The notes: generated by a model not told the origin, from the sequence alone. 64,000 nucleotides of DNA from Thalassospira lucentensis MCCC 1A00383 = DSM 14000 (GCF_000421265.1 NZ_ATWN01000001.1:372001-436000); one strand, 5' to 3'. Shown: positions 42,817 to 52,193, counted from the first letter of the stretch. Made by a program: numbers and translations.

Positions 42817-44667
42817 TCAGAATGGCAGAGACATGCTGATTTCAACCGCGCTGCTGTCGATGTTGTCATCATCATTGGCAACCGACATCATGTGGCTGAG
42901 TGCAAGCTGGCTGGTGAATTGACCGGTACCAAAGCCAAATCCGGTGCGCATGCGCTGATTGCCGTATTCGTTGAGATTGCTGGTGAAGAACGGGGTGAGG
43001 GTGCCCAATTCACGCCCCTGATCATCCGAAATCGCAAAGCCATAGGTGATGGTGCCGCCGATGGTGTATTCGGTGTAATCAGCACGCCCGGCAAGATAGC
43101 TGCCTTCAAGGGCGGCATTGAGGCCGGTCACAGCATCGGACAAACGCACCCCGCCGCCAACATCAAACGCGGTTTTGTCGTTGTTGATTTCATCGGTGAA
43201 ATCATAGGTCAGCCCGGTTTCAAGAAATGGCGTGACGGTCAGGCTTGGCGTCGGGGCGAAATCATAGGCGGCCTCGATGGCCGGTTTGATCTGGCGGGTG
43301 TTGGACCGGGTGGTGGCATTGGTTGTGCCGTCACTTTCGGTATAGCCATCCACGGTTTTGCGTGCGGCCATGAAGGCCAGCGACGGAGTGAGCGATGCCG
43401 CCGACAGGGTTTCAATCGGGCGGACCCGATAAGAGGTGGTGAGTGCGGCATACCACATGTCGGATTCTGTGGTGCCCGACACGGCGTTGTTATCGCGTGT
43501 CACATCAATGTCACCCATGCCATACCCGGCTTCGCCAGTGATGGTCAGGTTTTCAATCGGGCGGTAGATGACATAGGGCGAAGCGACCCAGCCGGTTTCC
43601 TGATAGCTGCCATTGTTAAAGGCCGTGGTGAGGTCGGTATCGTTATAGCCCAGCGACAGGCCCGCAGTCAGCGCATCGGCGAATTTGTAATCGAGCCCGA
43701 CATTATAGCCCCAGACATCACCGTCATAGCGGCTGTCATTGGTGCCGTTGACATAGTCGTTATCAACCGAGGTAAAGGAGCCATGCCCCCAAACCGTAAA
43801 CGGGGTGGCGGTATCAAAGGCCGAACGTCCATCAATGCCGCTGGCACCACCCACATCGCCCTGATCTGTCGGGCCAAGGCCGAGCATTTGCATGCCAAGG
43901 CCTGTGGAGCTATCGAAGCTTCCCATCATCGCGATGCGGCGCAGGGCATTGTTGCGGTCGGTGATGTTATCGGTGTTGCGATCATCATCATCGGCGGTGA
44001 TGTCGGTCAGGCTGGTGCGATGGGGGCTGGTTTCGCGTATTGAGGAGGTAAGGCCCGGTACGTTATTGGTGTTGGAATTGTTGGCGGCACGGGTTGCGGA
44101 TGAGACGCGCGATGCGATATTTTGTTGAACAACCGTGGTCTGGGAGCGCGAGACGGCAGCGATCACAGCGGATGTGGTGCTGGCTGAGGATGTTGATGCC
44201 GCGACCGGTGCCGATCCGGCAACGCAGGTCCCCGTGAAGTTGTACGTTGCGCCAAGGGCCTTTATGAAAAGCTGGCCATCTGTTGTGTCGGCCGGGATTT
44301 GAAGGGTGAGGGTGACAGTGTCGCCAATGATGGTGCTGCCGGGCGTGACCGACCGTGAATTGGCGGCGTTATTGTTGTCGGTATAGGTGAAGGTATAGTT
44401 GTTTGGCGAATTGCCACTTTGATGTGTGAAGGTGATCTTGGCGACCTCCCACGCGTTATAAGAACCGTTGCCCAGAATGCCATCGCTGGTGGTTGTCAGG
44501 TTCCAAAAACTGCAACCCGCGCTAATTGCGAGGGCGCCGTTGGCAAAGGGCAGCGATAATCCCGTCAGGGCCAGCGCATAGAGCCCTTTTTTCAAGAATG
44601 ACTTACCAACGATCAGGGGCGAATGATCAGATCGCGCCTGATTGAAGATATTTTTGATCTTATACAT
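42817..44667 (-). CDS. Outer-membrane beta-barrel protein of autotransporter type
   Basis: Predicted 616 residues. A signal peptide with a long n-region ends near ANGALA-IS (about 48). Residues 49-155 look like a small beta-rich domain with one Cys pair (AGCSFWNLTT, GTCVAG). Ser/Thr/Asn-rich, probably disordered sequence follows to about 255. The last about 320 residues show alternating amphipathic strands (FTVWGHGSFTSVDND, WGYNVGLDYKFADALTAGLSLGYN) and end in Phe (EISMSLPF), as for autotransporter barrels inserted by Bam. There is no large beta-helical passenger, so this is a short-passenger or passenger-less form. No clear ribosome binding site is seen. A direct repeat lies about 115-150 bases upstream. 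Confidence 0.85.
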   Translation of the reverse strand: MYKIKNIFNQARSDHSPLIVGKSFLKKGLYALALTGLSLPFANGALAISAGCSFWNLTTTSDGILGNGSYNAWEVAKITFTHQSGNSPNNYTFTYTDNNNAANSRSVTPGSTIIGDTVTLTLQIPADTTDGQLFIKALGATYNFTGTCVAGSAPVAASTSSASTTSAVIAAVSRSQTTVVQQNIASRVSSATRAANNSNTNNVPGLTSSIRETSPHRTSLTDITADDDDRNTDNITDRNNALRRIAMMGSFDSSTGLGMQMLGLGPTDQGDVGGASGIDGRSAFDTATPFTVWGHGSFTSVDNDYVNGTNDSRYDGDVWGYNVGLDYKFADALTAGLSLGYNDTDLTTAFNNGSYQETGWVASPYVIYRPIENLTITGEAGYGMGDIDVTRDNNAVSGTTESDMWYAALTTSYRVRPIETLSAASLTPSLAFMAARKTVDGYTESDGTTNATTRSNTRQIKPAIEAAYDFAPTPSLTVTPFLETGLTYDFTDEINNDKTAFDVGGGVRLSDAVTGLNAALEGSYLAGRADYTEYTIGGTITYGFAISDDQGRELGTLTPFFTSNLNEYGNQRMRTGFGFGTGQFTSQLALSHMMSVANDDDNIDSSAVEISMSLPF

Positions 44668-44781
44668 TGTTCGCCATGCCCATATCCTTTTTGATCGGTG
44701 CCGACGGATCGGTCCCGTTGCAGGAGTATTAAAGGCATTACGCGGTGAGGGTTATCCTTAAGGGGGGAGTTGTGTCGATTT

Positions 44782-44820
44782 TTGACCAAAAGTGGATAGT
44801 GGTTGACCAAAAGTGGATAG
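44782..44820. promoter_or_regulatory. 18-base direct repeat upstream of the autotransporter gene
   Basis: TTGACCAAAAGTGGATAG occurs at 44782-44799 and 44803-44820, exactly two copies with a 21-base period, between the isochorismatase-fold gene and the autotransporter gene. The 21-base period (two helical turns) places both copies on one DNA face, which suits cooperative binding by a regulator such as a response regulator. No such regulator is adjacent. Confidence 0.6.
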
Positions 44821-44848
44821 CGAACGCGGTTGTTGGGCCGCGTCATCG

Positions 44849-45409
44849 TTACGCGGGCAGGGCGGCAATTACATCCGAACTTTGGGTAAGGTTGCAATAT
44901 TCTGACGCCAGCACAGCGGCATAAAGATCAAACACGGTTTGGGCATCGAACCGTTTGCCGTTGGCGTCAAGCACATCAATCGCGGTGGTCGCATCAAGCG
45001 GCAGGTGGCAGTCAAAGCCAAGACAGTGCGCGGCACGGATCGACACATCCATCGAATTATGAATGACAACGCCGGTAAAGATCAGGCGCGTAATGCCGCG
45101 ATCACGCAGGTGGTTTTCAAGGTCGGTGCCGATGAAGGCGCAATTAACAGATTTGGTAATGACGGTTTCACCATCAATAGGCAATGCTTCGTCCTTGAAC
45201 GGTTGGCCGGGGCCGTTTGCGTAAAAGGTTGAGGCCGGGTTGGCTTCTTGGTGGCGGACATGGATCACCGGCAGGTCGCGGGCGCGAAATTCGGTCAGTA
45301 GGCGCGCAATCGCATCGACATAGCCGGGATTGTTTTTGGAATTCCATTTCGGATCGTCGATGGCCTTTTGCACATCAAGGACGATCAGGGCTGTATCTTG
45401 TTCAAACAT
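44849..45409 (-). CDS. Isochorismatase-fold hydrolase lacking the usual catalytic Cys
   Basis: Predicted 186 residues of the isochorismatase-like cysteine hydrolase superfamily. The general base Asp is in ALIVLDVQKAIDDP (about 12) and a Lys follows in ETVITKSVNCAFIGT (about 92). Where family enzymes carry G-V-x-T-x-x-C-V, this protein has FTGVVIHNSMDVSIRAAHC, so the nucleophilic Cys is replaced by Ser. Such members are known and may be true isochorismatase-like hydrolases or of changed function. AGGAAC precedes the ATG. The coiled-coil membrane protein gene on the same strand ends ten bases upstream, so the two may be co-transcribed. Confidence 0.88.
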   Translation of the reverse strand: MFEQDTALIVLDVQKAIDDPKWNSKNNPGYVDAIARLLTEFRARDLPVIHVRHQEANPASTFYANGPGQPFKDEALPIDGETVITKSVNCAFIGTDLENHLRDRGITRLIFTGVVIHNSMDVSIRAAHCLGFDCHLPLDATTAIDVLDANGKRFDAQTVFDLYAAVLASEYCNLTQSSDVIAALPA

Positions 45410-45418
45410 AGGTTCCTA

Positions 45419-46429
45419 TCACTCTGATATGCGAACGGAACTCTTCGGGATCATTTCAATCACCGAATTGCTTACATTTCCCGTGTTTTGTGAAGAGGCC
45501 TTTGCATAGCCTGTATCTTGTGGCGAGAATATTGAAGATGCAGCATGGTTTAGCACGACATCTCGAGCTTCACTAGTTCCGCCAGCATCTGCTAATGCGC
45601 GAAACGTTTGCAGGGCATTCTGTCGATGTTTGTTAATAACCTCATTATGTCTGTGAGACATGAAGTTTCGCGCTGACAAAATAAGCATGAACAAGATCCC
45701 AAAAAATATCAGGCCCTTACTAAGGGTGAACTGGATACTTTCAGGTAGTGAGGTGGGCGCAATAAACGGGATTTTGTGAAGAAAAAAGGTAAGTACACCG
45801 TATGCAATTAGCCCATAAAACCAGTTTTGAGTTCGTTTGCGCCATTTCTGGGCCGAATCATTGTGGGATTTTGCTTCATCCGAAAAGAAGATAGCTTGTT
45901 GTGATACCCCTTGCTCAGCGGCTGTTTTTCTAACCTCTTCAAGAATACTTGAAGCCGATTCTTTAGATTTATCTAATGATTGTATGGTTTTATTCGTTTG
46001 GTCATTTATAGATTGAATGGTGGCCCGTGCTTCTTCTTCTAGCCTATTGAAGTCCACGGTTTTTGACATTGAGTAGGTTATTAAAGGATAGAGTTTGGGG
46101 AAAATTGAATCGTATAGGTTTGTAATGGACGTAATGATGTTTTGGCGCTGGCTCGTTGCCTCTGGTTGTGTTTCATCAAAGTTCAGTACTTGATCAAATA
46201 GATTAAATACCTGGTCGGATTGTTGCTTTATTGTCTGTAAAATAGGATCCGGAAAGTCTTGCAGTGTTTTTTCGGGGAGATTTCTGAATAGATTAATAAC
46301 TTTTCCTGCTGGGTCGACGACTTCGTCAAAAGAAAATCGAGCTCCAAGTTCTTCTCTTCTTGGAAGGTTCTGGACATCATAGCTCTGAATTCGCTCAAGT
46401 GACTCTTCAGTTTCTTCGAGTAAAGTCAT
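45419..46429 (-). CDS. Membrane protein with coiled-coil domain (unknown)
   Basis: Predicted 336 residues. The N-terminal about 180 residues are helical and charged with coiled-coil character (EEEARATIQSINDQTNKTIQ, then SLDKSKESASSILEEVRKTA). Two membrane helices follow at about 205-222 and 235-258, then a conserved-looking tail with SHRHNEVINKHRQNALQTFRALADAGGTSEARDVVLNHAASSIFSPQDTGYAK. I recall similar tails in uncharacterised bacterial proteins but cannot name the family. The ATG at 46429 is used because the longer TTG-started frame begins inside a perfect palindrome. It is AT-richer than the surrounding genes and lies directly downstream of nrdJ in the same direction. Confidence 0.72.
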   Translation of the reverse strand: MTLLEETEESLERIQSYDVQNLPRREELGARFSFDEVVDPAGKVINLFRNLPEKTLQDFPDPILQTIKQQSDQVFNLFDQVLNFDETQPEATSQRQNIITSITNLYDSIFPKLYPLITYSMSKTVDFNRLEEEARATIQSINDQTNKTIQSLDKSKESASSILEEVRKTAAEQGVSQQAIFFSDEAKSHNDSAQKWRKRTQNWFYGLIAYGVLTFFLHKIPFIAPTSLPESIQFTLSKGLIFFGILFMLILSARNFMSHRHNEVINKHRQNALQTFRALADAGGTSEARDVVLNHAASSIFSPQDTGYAKASSQNTGNVSNSVIEMIPKSSVRISE

Positions 46430-46474
46430 CAAATATTCCAACTGTCTAAGTTTATGTTTTGTTCCATTGATGGG

Positions 46475-46500
46475 GGTCCCGGGCAAATTTGCCCGGGACC
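46475..46500. terminator. Perfect 26-base palindrome after nrdJ
   Basis: Arms GGTCCCGGGC (46475-46484) and GCCCGGGACC (46491-46500) with an AAATTT centre that is itself symmetric, so all 26 bases are palindromic. It starts 14 bases after the nrdJ stop. As RNA it forms a very stable GC stem but lacks a following T-run, so it may stop transcription only with Rho or protect the 3' end. Confidence 0.65.
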
Positions 46501-46513
46501 ATGTATTGCTAGC

Positions 46514-49500
46514 TTACGAGCAGCCCGTCGTCGCACCGCAAGAGTCACATTTAAGGCAGGTGCCGTTGCGGACCAGGGTAAAGTTGCCGCAATCAGGGCA
46601 ACCATCGCCCTCGTAGCCCTTCATGCGGGCTTCGCGGATCTGATCCATTTTGGCATCGACCTTGGCCGAGACTTCTTCGCCCGCCGTCAGGATCGCGTTG
46701 GTTTGCGGTGCTGATGGTGTGGCGGTTGTGGTTGGCGCACTTGCGGTTGTTTCGTGGCTGTGGCTATGACCATCCGTGCCGGTTGATTTGACTTCAACCA
46801 CGCGTTCTTCGGTCTGGGCACCGCCATCGACAACATAAAGGTTGCGACGCACGAAGCCGGAAGACGCGACTTTACGGATGGTTTCAATCGCCTGATCTTC
46901 GGATTTCTTGGCGGCTTCGCCAAGATCGCCTTCGGCCACACCTTCGCCAACCGCATCCGGGAGGATGTCGGACGGCTGAACATGGGCAAGGTCGTTACGA
47001 CCAAGATAGGAGATCGCCAGTTCGCGGAACATGTAATCAAGGATCGAGGTCGACATCTTGATCGCATCGTTGCCAGATACCATGCCCGACGGCTCAAAGC
47101 GGGTGAAGGTGAAGGCTTCGACGTATTCCTCAAGCGGCACGCCATACTGAAGGCCGATGGAAACCGCGATGGCGAAGTTGTTCATCAACGAGCGGAAGGC
47201 GGCACCTTCCTTGTGCATGTCGATGAAGATTTCACCAAGTTTGCCGTCTTCATATTCACCGGTACGCAGGTAAACCTTGTGACCGCCAACGGTGGCCTTC
47301 TGGGTGTAGCCTTTGCGGCGGCCCGGAAGGGAACGACGGTCGCCACGGATGACGCGTTCGATGATTTTTTCGACAATCTGCTGGGATGCTGCGGTCGCCT
47401 TGGTGGCGGTTGGCTGATCAGCGTAATCGTCTTCTTCAACGAGGGCGGAGCTCAGCGGCTGGCTGAGTTTCGAACCATCGCGATACAGCGCGTTTGCTTT
47501 CACCCCAAGACGCCAGGACAGCATGTAAGCGTCTTTGCAATCCTGAATGTTGGCGCTGCTTGGCATGTTGATGGTTTTGGAAATCGCACCGGAGATGAAC
47601 GGCTGGGCCGCGGCCATCATGCGGATGTGACTTTCAGCCGACAGATAACGTTTGCCGATACGGCCACACGGATTTGCACAATCAAAGACCGACAGGTCTT
47701 CGTCACGCAGATGCGGGGCCTGTTCAAGCGTCATCGCACCACAGACATAGGTGTTGGCCAGTTCGATCTGTTTGCGATCAAAGCCAAGGGCGGCGAGCAT
47801 GTCAAAGTCCATGCTGTTGATCGCCTTGGCATCGAGACCAAGCTGATTGATGCAGAAGTCATCGCCAAAGGTGTATTTGTTAAACACGAATTTGACGTCA
47901 AATGCGTTTTTAAGCGCACCTTCGACCTTGGCAATGGCGTCGTCGTCAAAGCCCTTGGCTTTGAGGTCATCATGGGTGATGGACGGTGAGCCGACCAGCG
48001 TACCGTGACCAACCGCGTATTTTTCAATGTCGCGGATCTGGTTTTCGGTATAGCCGAGCGTTGCCAAAGCAACCGGAACTGTGCGGTTGATGATTTTGAA
48101 GTACCCGCCACCGGCAAGTTTTTTGAATTTCACCAGTGCGAAGTCCGGCTCGATCCCGGTGGTGTCGCAATCCATGACCAGACCGATGGTGCCGGTTGGG
48201 GCAATAACGGTGGTCTGGGCGTTGCGATAGCCATGCTTTTCGCCAAGTTCCAGCGCCTTGTCCCATGCTGCACGTGCGGCAACCGGAAGATCGGCATAGG
48301 GGCTGTCAGCAGCAACCAGCGGAACCGGATTGATGGCGAGGCCTTCGTATCCGTCCTGTTCGCCGTATGCGGCACGGCGATGGTTGCGCATGACACGCAG
48401 CATTTCGTTGGCGTTGTCGCCGTATCCTGGGAAGGCACCCTGTTCACCGGCCATTTCGGCGGAGGTGGCATAGGAAATACCACACATGATCGCGGTCAGG
48501 GACGCGCCAATCGCACGGCCTTCGTCGCTGTCATATGAAATGCCCATGCTCATCAGCAGGCCGCCGATGTTGGCATAGCCAAGACCAAGGGTACGGTAAC
48601 GATAGGACAGTTCCGCAATACGATCTGACGGGAATTGTGCCATCAGAACCGAGATTTCCAGAACCACGGTCCACAGACGCACCGCATGTTCGTAAGCCTC
48701 GATATCAACGCCGCCGTCATCTGAACGGAAGTTCATCAGGTTGAGCGATGCAAGGTTACAAGCCGTGTCATCAAGGAACATATATTCCGAGCACGGGTTG
48801 GACGCATTGATGCGACCCGAATTCGGGCAGGTGTGCCATTCGTTGATCGTGCTGTCGTACTGGATGCCCGGATCAGCGCAGGCCCATGCGGCTTCGCCGA
48901 CTTTGTCCCACAATTCACGTGCGGCAATGGTTTTGGAAACTTTGCCATCGGTACGACGGATCAGGTCCCAGTTGCCGTTATCAAGAACAGCCTGCAGGAA
49001 TTCATTGGAAACACGGACAGAGTTGTTCGAGTTCTGACCTGAAACGGTCAGGTAAGCCTCGGAGTCCCAATCGGTGTCATAGGTTTTGAAGCTGATCTCG
49101 GTGAAGCCCTGACGGGCGAATTCGATGATCTTGTTGATGTAGGAATCCGGGATCATGACAGCGCGTGCAGACAGCACAGCTTCTTTGAGCTGCGGGTTTT
49201 GACGCGGGGCGAAACGATCTTCGGAGTCAGCCGCACCATCCCAGTTGTTGCAGGCTGCAAGCACGGCGGTGAGGTGTTTCTCGGCCAGTTTGGAACCAGC
49301 AACGAGGGCCGCAACTTTCTGCTCTTCGACGACTTTCCAGTCGATGTATTCTTCGATATCGGGGTGATCAATGTTGACCACGACCATTTTGGCCGCACGG
49401 CGCGTGGTGCCACCTGATTTGATTGCGCCAGCGGCACGGTCACCGATTTTAAGGAAGCTCATCAGGCCCGAAGAACGGCCGCCGCCCGACAGGCTTTCGC

Positions 49501-50224
49501 CGCCACCACGGACGTTCGAGAAGTTCGAACCGGTGCCTGAGCCAAATTTGAACAGGCGGGCTTCACGAGTCCAGAGATCCATGATGCCGCCTTCGTTGAC
49601 GAGGTCATCGGAAACAGACTGAATGAAGCAGGCGTGCGGCTGCGGATGTTCGTAGGCACTGGCCGATTTGGTCAGTTCGCCGGTTTTGAAATCAACATAG
49701 GAGTGACCCTGTGCCGGGCCATCAATCCCATAAGCCCAATGCAGACCGGTGTTGAACCACTGCGGAGAGTTCGGTGCGCCCATCTGGTGGGAGAGCTGAT
49801 AACGCATTTCATCAAAGAAGGCCTGCGCATCGTCTTCGGCGTCAAAGTAACCGCCTTTCCAGCCCCAATAGGTCCAAGTGCCCGCAAGGCGGTCAAAAAC
49901 CTGGGTTGCGCTGGTTTCGCTGATGTAGCGTTTTTCAGTCGGCATTTTGTCGAGCTTGGCGACATCAGGTGCCTGACGCCACAGCCAGCTTGGAACGTCT
50001 TTTTCTTTAACCGGTTTGAGGGCAACCGGAACACCTGCCTTGCGGAAGTATTTCTGTGCCAGAACGTCACTTGCGACCTGTGACCAGGTCGCCGGAACGT
50101 CGATGTCTTTCATTTCAAAAACAACCGACCCGTCGGGGTTTTTGATAACGCAGGACGATTTGCGAAAATCGATGTCGGCGTATGGGCTAACGCCTTCCTG
50201 TGTGCACTTTCTGGTAATCCGCAT
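46514..50224 (-). CDS. nrdJ: Vitamin B12-dependent (class II) ribonucleoside-diphosphate reductase
   Basis: Predicted 1,236 residues, the long alphaproteobacterial NrdJ type. It makes deoxyribonucleotides using adenosylcobalamin and no oxygen-dependent partner. Key segments: [72 protein letters not shown] (active-site Cys and Asn region), and [34 protein letters not shown]. The C-terminus carries [28 protein letters not shown], a zinc-ribbon-like set of Cys that relays reducing power. The N-terminus [15 protein letters not shown] matches the family. No ATP-cone domain is seen. A pair of NrdR-box-like sites lies about 220-270 bases upstream. No cobalamin riboswitch was recognised. Confidence 0.95.
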   Translation of the reverse strand: MRITRKCTQEGVSPYADIDFRKSSCVIKNPDGSVVFEMKDIDVPATWSQVASDVLAQKYFRKAGVPVALKPVKEKDVPSWLWRQAPDVAKLDKMPTEKRYISETSATQVFDRLAGTWTYWGWKGGYFDAEDDAQAFFDEMRYQLSHQMGAPNSPQWFNTGLHWAYGIDGPAQGHSYVDFKTGELTKSASAYEHPQPHACFIQSVSDDLVNEGGIMDLWTREARLFKFGSGTGSNFSNVRGGGESLSGGGRSSGLMSFLKIGDRAAGAIKSGGTTRRAAKMVVVNIDHPDIEEYIDWKVVEEQKVAALVAGSKLAEKHLTAVLAACNNWDGAADSEDRFAPRQNPQLKEAVLSARAVMIPDSYINKIIEFARQGFTEISFKTYDTDWDSEAYLTVSGQNSNNSVRVSNEFLQAVLDNGNWDLIRRTDGKVSKTIAARELWDKVGEAAWACADPGIQYDSTINEWHTCPNSGRINASNPCSEYMFLDDTACNLASLNLMNFRSDDGGVDIEAYEHAVRLWTVVLEISVLMAQFPSDRIAELSYRYRTLGLGYANIGGLLMSMGISYDSDEGRAIGASLTAIMCGISYATSAEMAGEQGAFPGYGDNANEMLRVMRNHRRAAYGEQDGYEGLAINPVPLVAADSPYADLPVAARAAWDKALELGEKHGYRNAQTTVIAPTGTIGLVMDCDTTGIEPDFALVKFKKLAGGGYFKIINRTVPVALATLGYTENQIRDIEKYAVGHGTLVGSPSITHDDLKAKGFDDDAIAKVEGALKNAFDVKFVFNKYTFGDDFCINQLGLDAKAINSMDFDMLAALGFDRKQIELANTYVCGAMTLEQAPHLRDEDLSVFDCANPCGRIGKRYLSAESHIRMMAAAQPFISGAISKTINMPSSANIQDCKDAYMLSWRLGVKANALYRDGSKLSQPLSSALVEEDDYADQPTATKATAASQQIVEKIIERVIRGDRRSLPGRRKGYTQKATVGGHKVYLRTGEYEDGKLGEIFIDMHKEGAAFRSLMNNFAIAVSIGLQYGVPLEEYVEAFTFTRFEPSGMVSGNDAIKMSTSILDYMFRELAISYLGRNDLAHVQPSDILPDAVGEGVAEGDLGEAAKKSEDQAIETIRKVASSGFVRRNLYVVDGGAQTEERVVEVKSTGTDGHSHSHETTASAPTTTATPSAPQTNAILTAGEEVSAKVDAKMDQIREARMKGYEGDGCPDCGNFTLVRNGTCLKCDSCGATTGCS

Positions 50225-50445
50225 GGTCTGCTCCGGTTTTGATCAGACATGAACGCAGCGCTACTCTGGACATGCGCCGGCATTGCCTGATTCTATATAG
50301 TTTGCTCAATGGCTAAACGCTGCCCCTTTGGTCCTTTTTTTTGACCTTATCGGGATCAACGGCAATTCTGTATTTGGTGGTGTGGTCCCCCCTTGGAACC
50401 ATCCGGTCCGTGGGCGGAACTATAAAGCCATAATCTGGCCTCAGT

Positions 50446-50493
50446 CCACTAAACTTTGTGGTTGACATCAACTTTTATCACAACATGTTGTGG
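50446..50493. promoter_or_regulatory. Pair of NrdR-box-like sites upstream of nrdJ
   Basis: CCACTAAACTTTGTGG (50446-50461) and TCACAACATGTTGTGG (50478-50493) each resemble the NrdR box consensus (palindromic, core C-w-A-x-A-T-x-T-w-G) and start 32 bases apart. NrdR, the ATP-cone repressor of ribonucleotide reductase genes, typically binds two boxes about three helical turns apart. They lie 222 bases upstream of nrdJ, which implies a long 5' leader if the promoter is here. Confidence 0.65.
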
Positions 50494-51240
50494 GTCAGTT
50501 GCTATCTCGCTGATTTGATGCTCGGGGGATTCTCGTTAACAATCTCTGAATCAGGCCGGGAGGCCCGGAAAACTGCGCTTTTGGTGGCAGCTGCTTTGTA
50601 GGCCGGTCGAAAGACTCGGACTACATGTAGTGGCGAGACGAGATGATCCGCCACAAGCTGAAGCAAACTAACCCTGATTGCGGTGCATTTCCAGTGCGAA
50701 GCTGAAAACTTATTGGTTTGCGGTAAATGTCTTCCTGATTTCGACATATAACATGTTGATATATCTATGAAAGTGTTTGTTTCGTTACGGTGAAAAATCT
50801 GGTCGTATCCCGAGTGATATGTCGGGGGAGGGGCACGATATATTGTGGATAAGCAGGTGGACAAAGCCCCACACCATATGCAGATCAATGAGTCGTCGCC
50901 CCACAAGCAGTTGTGGGTTGTTTGCCGTCAACGCATAGTGACATTGGTTCCCGTGCTGATCGGCCCAGATTACGGGCATTTTGCGGCGTCAAATCGGTTG
51001 AATAACGCGATATGAGGCGGCTTGGCCATGAACCGATAAATGTCAGCGCGGGCGGATGGTGTTTCCGGTTTGGGTTGAGGTGCCGTTATGAGGCGGTGCG
51101 ATGAGGTTGTGTTGCCTGCCTGAAACATTGACTTTGCCCGAACATCACGACATATAAGAGCCTTGTTGATCGCAGGGCACCCCGCGTATGTGTCGTGCGC
51201 CGCGTTTGGCGGACAAACCAGATCTGGAGAGAGACCCAAC
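50494..51240. other. Intergenic region without a supportable gene
   Basis: Together with the boxes and leader this makes about 1 kb between nrdJ and the NDUFA12 gene. Short frames here (for example at 50502-50906) have Cys/Pro/His-rich, non-protein-like composition and no ribosome binding site. One more NrdR-box-like palindrome is noted separately. I see no tRNA-like or riboswitch-like structure, but could not fold the RNA. Confidence 0.45.
50833..50848. promoter_or_regulatory. Lone NrdR-box-like palindrome
   Basis: GCACGATATATTGTGG is closer to the NrdR consensus than either upstream box, but no partner lies 31-32 bases to either side. It may be chance, or part of another promoter between nrdJ and the NDUFA12 gene. 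Confidence 0.35.
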
Positions 51241-51603
51241 ATGGCCACCGTCGGCACCCGTATTTATACTGCGCTGTTTGGCAAGCGCGTTGGCGAAGAC
51301 CGTTTCGGCAATATCTATTATACCGAAAAGAAAGCGGCCAAAGGCCGTCGCACCCGGCGTTGGGTGGTCTATAAAGGTATTGTCGAAGGGTCCAAGGTTC
51401 CGGCTGAATGGCATGCCTGGCTGCATTACACTGTTGATGCGCCGCTGTCAGACAAGGCTGAGGATCGTTATGACTGGCAGAAAGAACATCTGCCGAACCT
51501 GACCGGGACCAAGCATGCCTATCGCCCGGCAGGTCATGAATATCAGGGTGGTCAGCGCGCCAAGGCAACCGGTGATTATCAGGCCTGGTCGCCGGAAGGC
51601 TGA
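51241..51603 (+). CDS. NDUFA12-family complex I accessory subunit
   Basis: A 120-residue protein of the NDUFA12 (B17.2) family: TRIYTALFGKRVGEDRFGNIYYTEKKA, RRTRRWVVYKGIVEGSKVPAEWHAWLHYTVDAPLSD, then HLPNLTGTKHAYRPAGH. This accessory subunit of NADH:quinone oxidoreductase is shared by mitochondria and alphaproteobacteria, which supports the taxonomic call. GGAGAGAG stands about ten bases before the ATG. A GC-rich terminator follows. The gene precedes mlaD, a small conserved gene and a DUF2155 gene, an order common in alphaproteobacteria. Confidence 0.95.
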   Translation: MATVGTRIYTALFGKRVGEDRFGNIYYTEKKAAKGRRTRRWVVYKGIVEGSKVPAEWHAWLHYTVDAPLSDKAEDRYDWQKEHLPNLTGTKHAYRPAGHEYQGGQRAKATGDYQAWSPEG

Positions 51604-51627
51604 TCGGGCATAAACTGTTTTTTCAGG

Positions 51628-51660
51628 CGGGCGCGGGGAAACTCGCGCCCGTTTGTGTTT
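51628..51660 (+). terminator. Intrinsic terminator after NDUFA12 gene
   Basis: Stem CGGGCGCG (51628-51635) / CGCGCCCG (51644-51651), loop GGGAAACT, then GTTTGTGTTTT. It lies 25 bases after the stop. Confidence 0.85.
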
Positions 51661-51740
51661 TATGAGCGTTTTGCGCGGTTGTAATTTGTGCGGACGCAAG
51701 ACAATATACGTATCAAAGAGATACATAACGGATAGGGCCT

Positions 51741-52193
51741 ATGAGCAATAGACTGGTCGAAAGCCTTGCGGGTGCTGCGGTAATTGCCGTTGCCGTCGGA
51801 TTTGCAGCGTACTCCTATTCACGTGCCGGAATCGGGACGGTGGAAGGGTATGAAATCTCGGCCAACTTTAGCCGGATTGATGGTTTGAGTGTCGGCAATG
51901 ATGTGCGTATTTCGGGGGTGAAGGTCGGGACGGTCACCGCGCAGGACCTTAATCCTGATAGCTTTATGGCGGTTGTTAAAATGTCGGTGCGCGCGGACTT
52001 GTCCCTGCCACTTGATAGTTCGGCAAAAATTGCGTCTGACGGGTTGTTGGGTGGCAAGTTCGTTGCCCTTGAACCGGGCGGGGACATTGACATGATCGAA
52101 GCCGGTGGTGAAATCGAATACACCCAAGGATCGGTCAACCTTGAAGACCTGATTGGTCAGGTGATTTATTCATCGACCAGCAGCGACAAATAA
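51741..52193 (+). CDS. mlaD: MlaD lipid-transport protein (MCE domain)
   Basis: A 150-residue MCE-family protein. One N-terminal membrane helix (about 8-26) anchors it in the inner membrane. The MCE domain follows: YEISANFSRIDGLSVGNDVRISGVKVGTVTAQDLNP, VVKMSVRADLSLPLDSSAKIASDGLLGGKFVALEPGG, and a GEIEYTQGSVNLEDLIGQVIYSS tail. MlaD rings carry phospholipids across the periplasm to keep outer-membrane asymmetry. The other mla genes (FEBCA) are not in this window, so the gene is separated from its operon here, as often in alphaproteobacteria. Confidence 0.94.
   Translation: MSNRLVESLAGAAVIAVAVGFAAYSYSRAGIGTVEGYEISANFSRIDGLSVGNDVRISGVKVGTVTAQDLNPDSFMAVVKMSVRADLSLPLDSSAKIASDGLLGGKFVALEPGGDIDMIEAGGEIEYTQGSVNLEDLIGQVIYSSTSSDK

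Noticed and set aside
42892..44043. Long plus-strand frame of 383 codons
   Set aside because: It lies antisense to the beta-barrel gene, whose signal peptide, strand pattern and terminal Phe are convincing. The antisense product is Gly/Ile-rich, a usual shadow of GC-rich coding DNA.
46982..47989. Plus-strand frame of 335 codons inside nrdJ
   Set aside because: It is fully antisense to a well-conserved nrdJ segment, with no ribosome binding site and no recognisable family.
50225..50445. Cobalamin riboswitch in the nrdJ leader
   Set aside because: I looked for the conserved B12-box words and did not find a convincing match. The absence is not proven without a covariance search.
50502..50906. 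Minus-strand frame of 134 codons in the nrdJ-NDUFA12 gap
   Set aside because: Its composition is not protein-like, it has no ribosome binding site and no family similarity.
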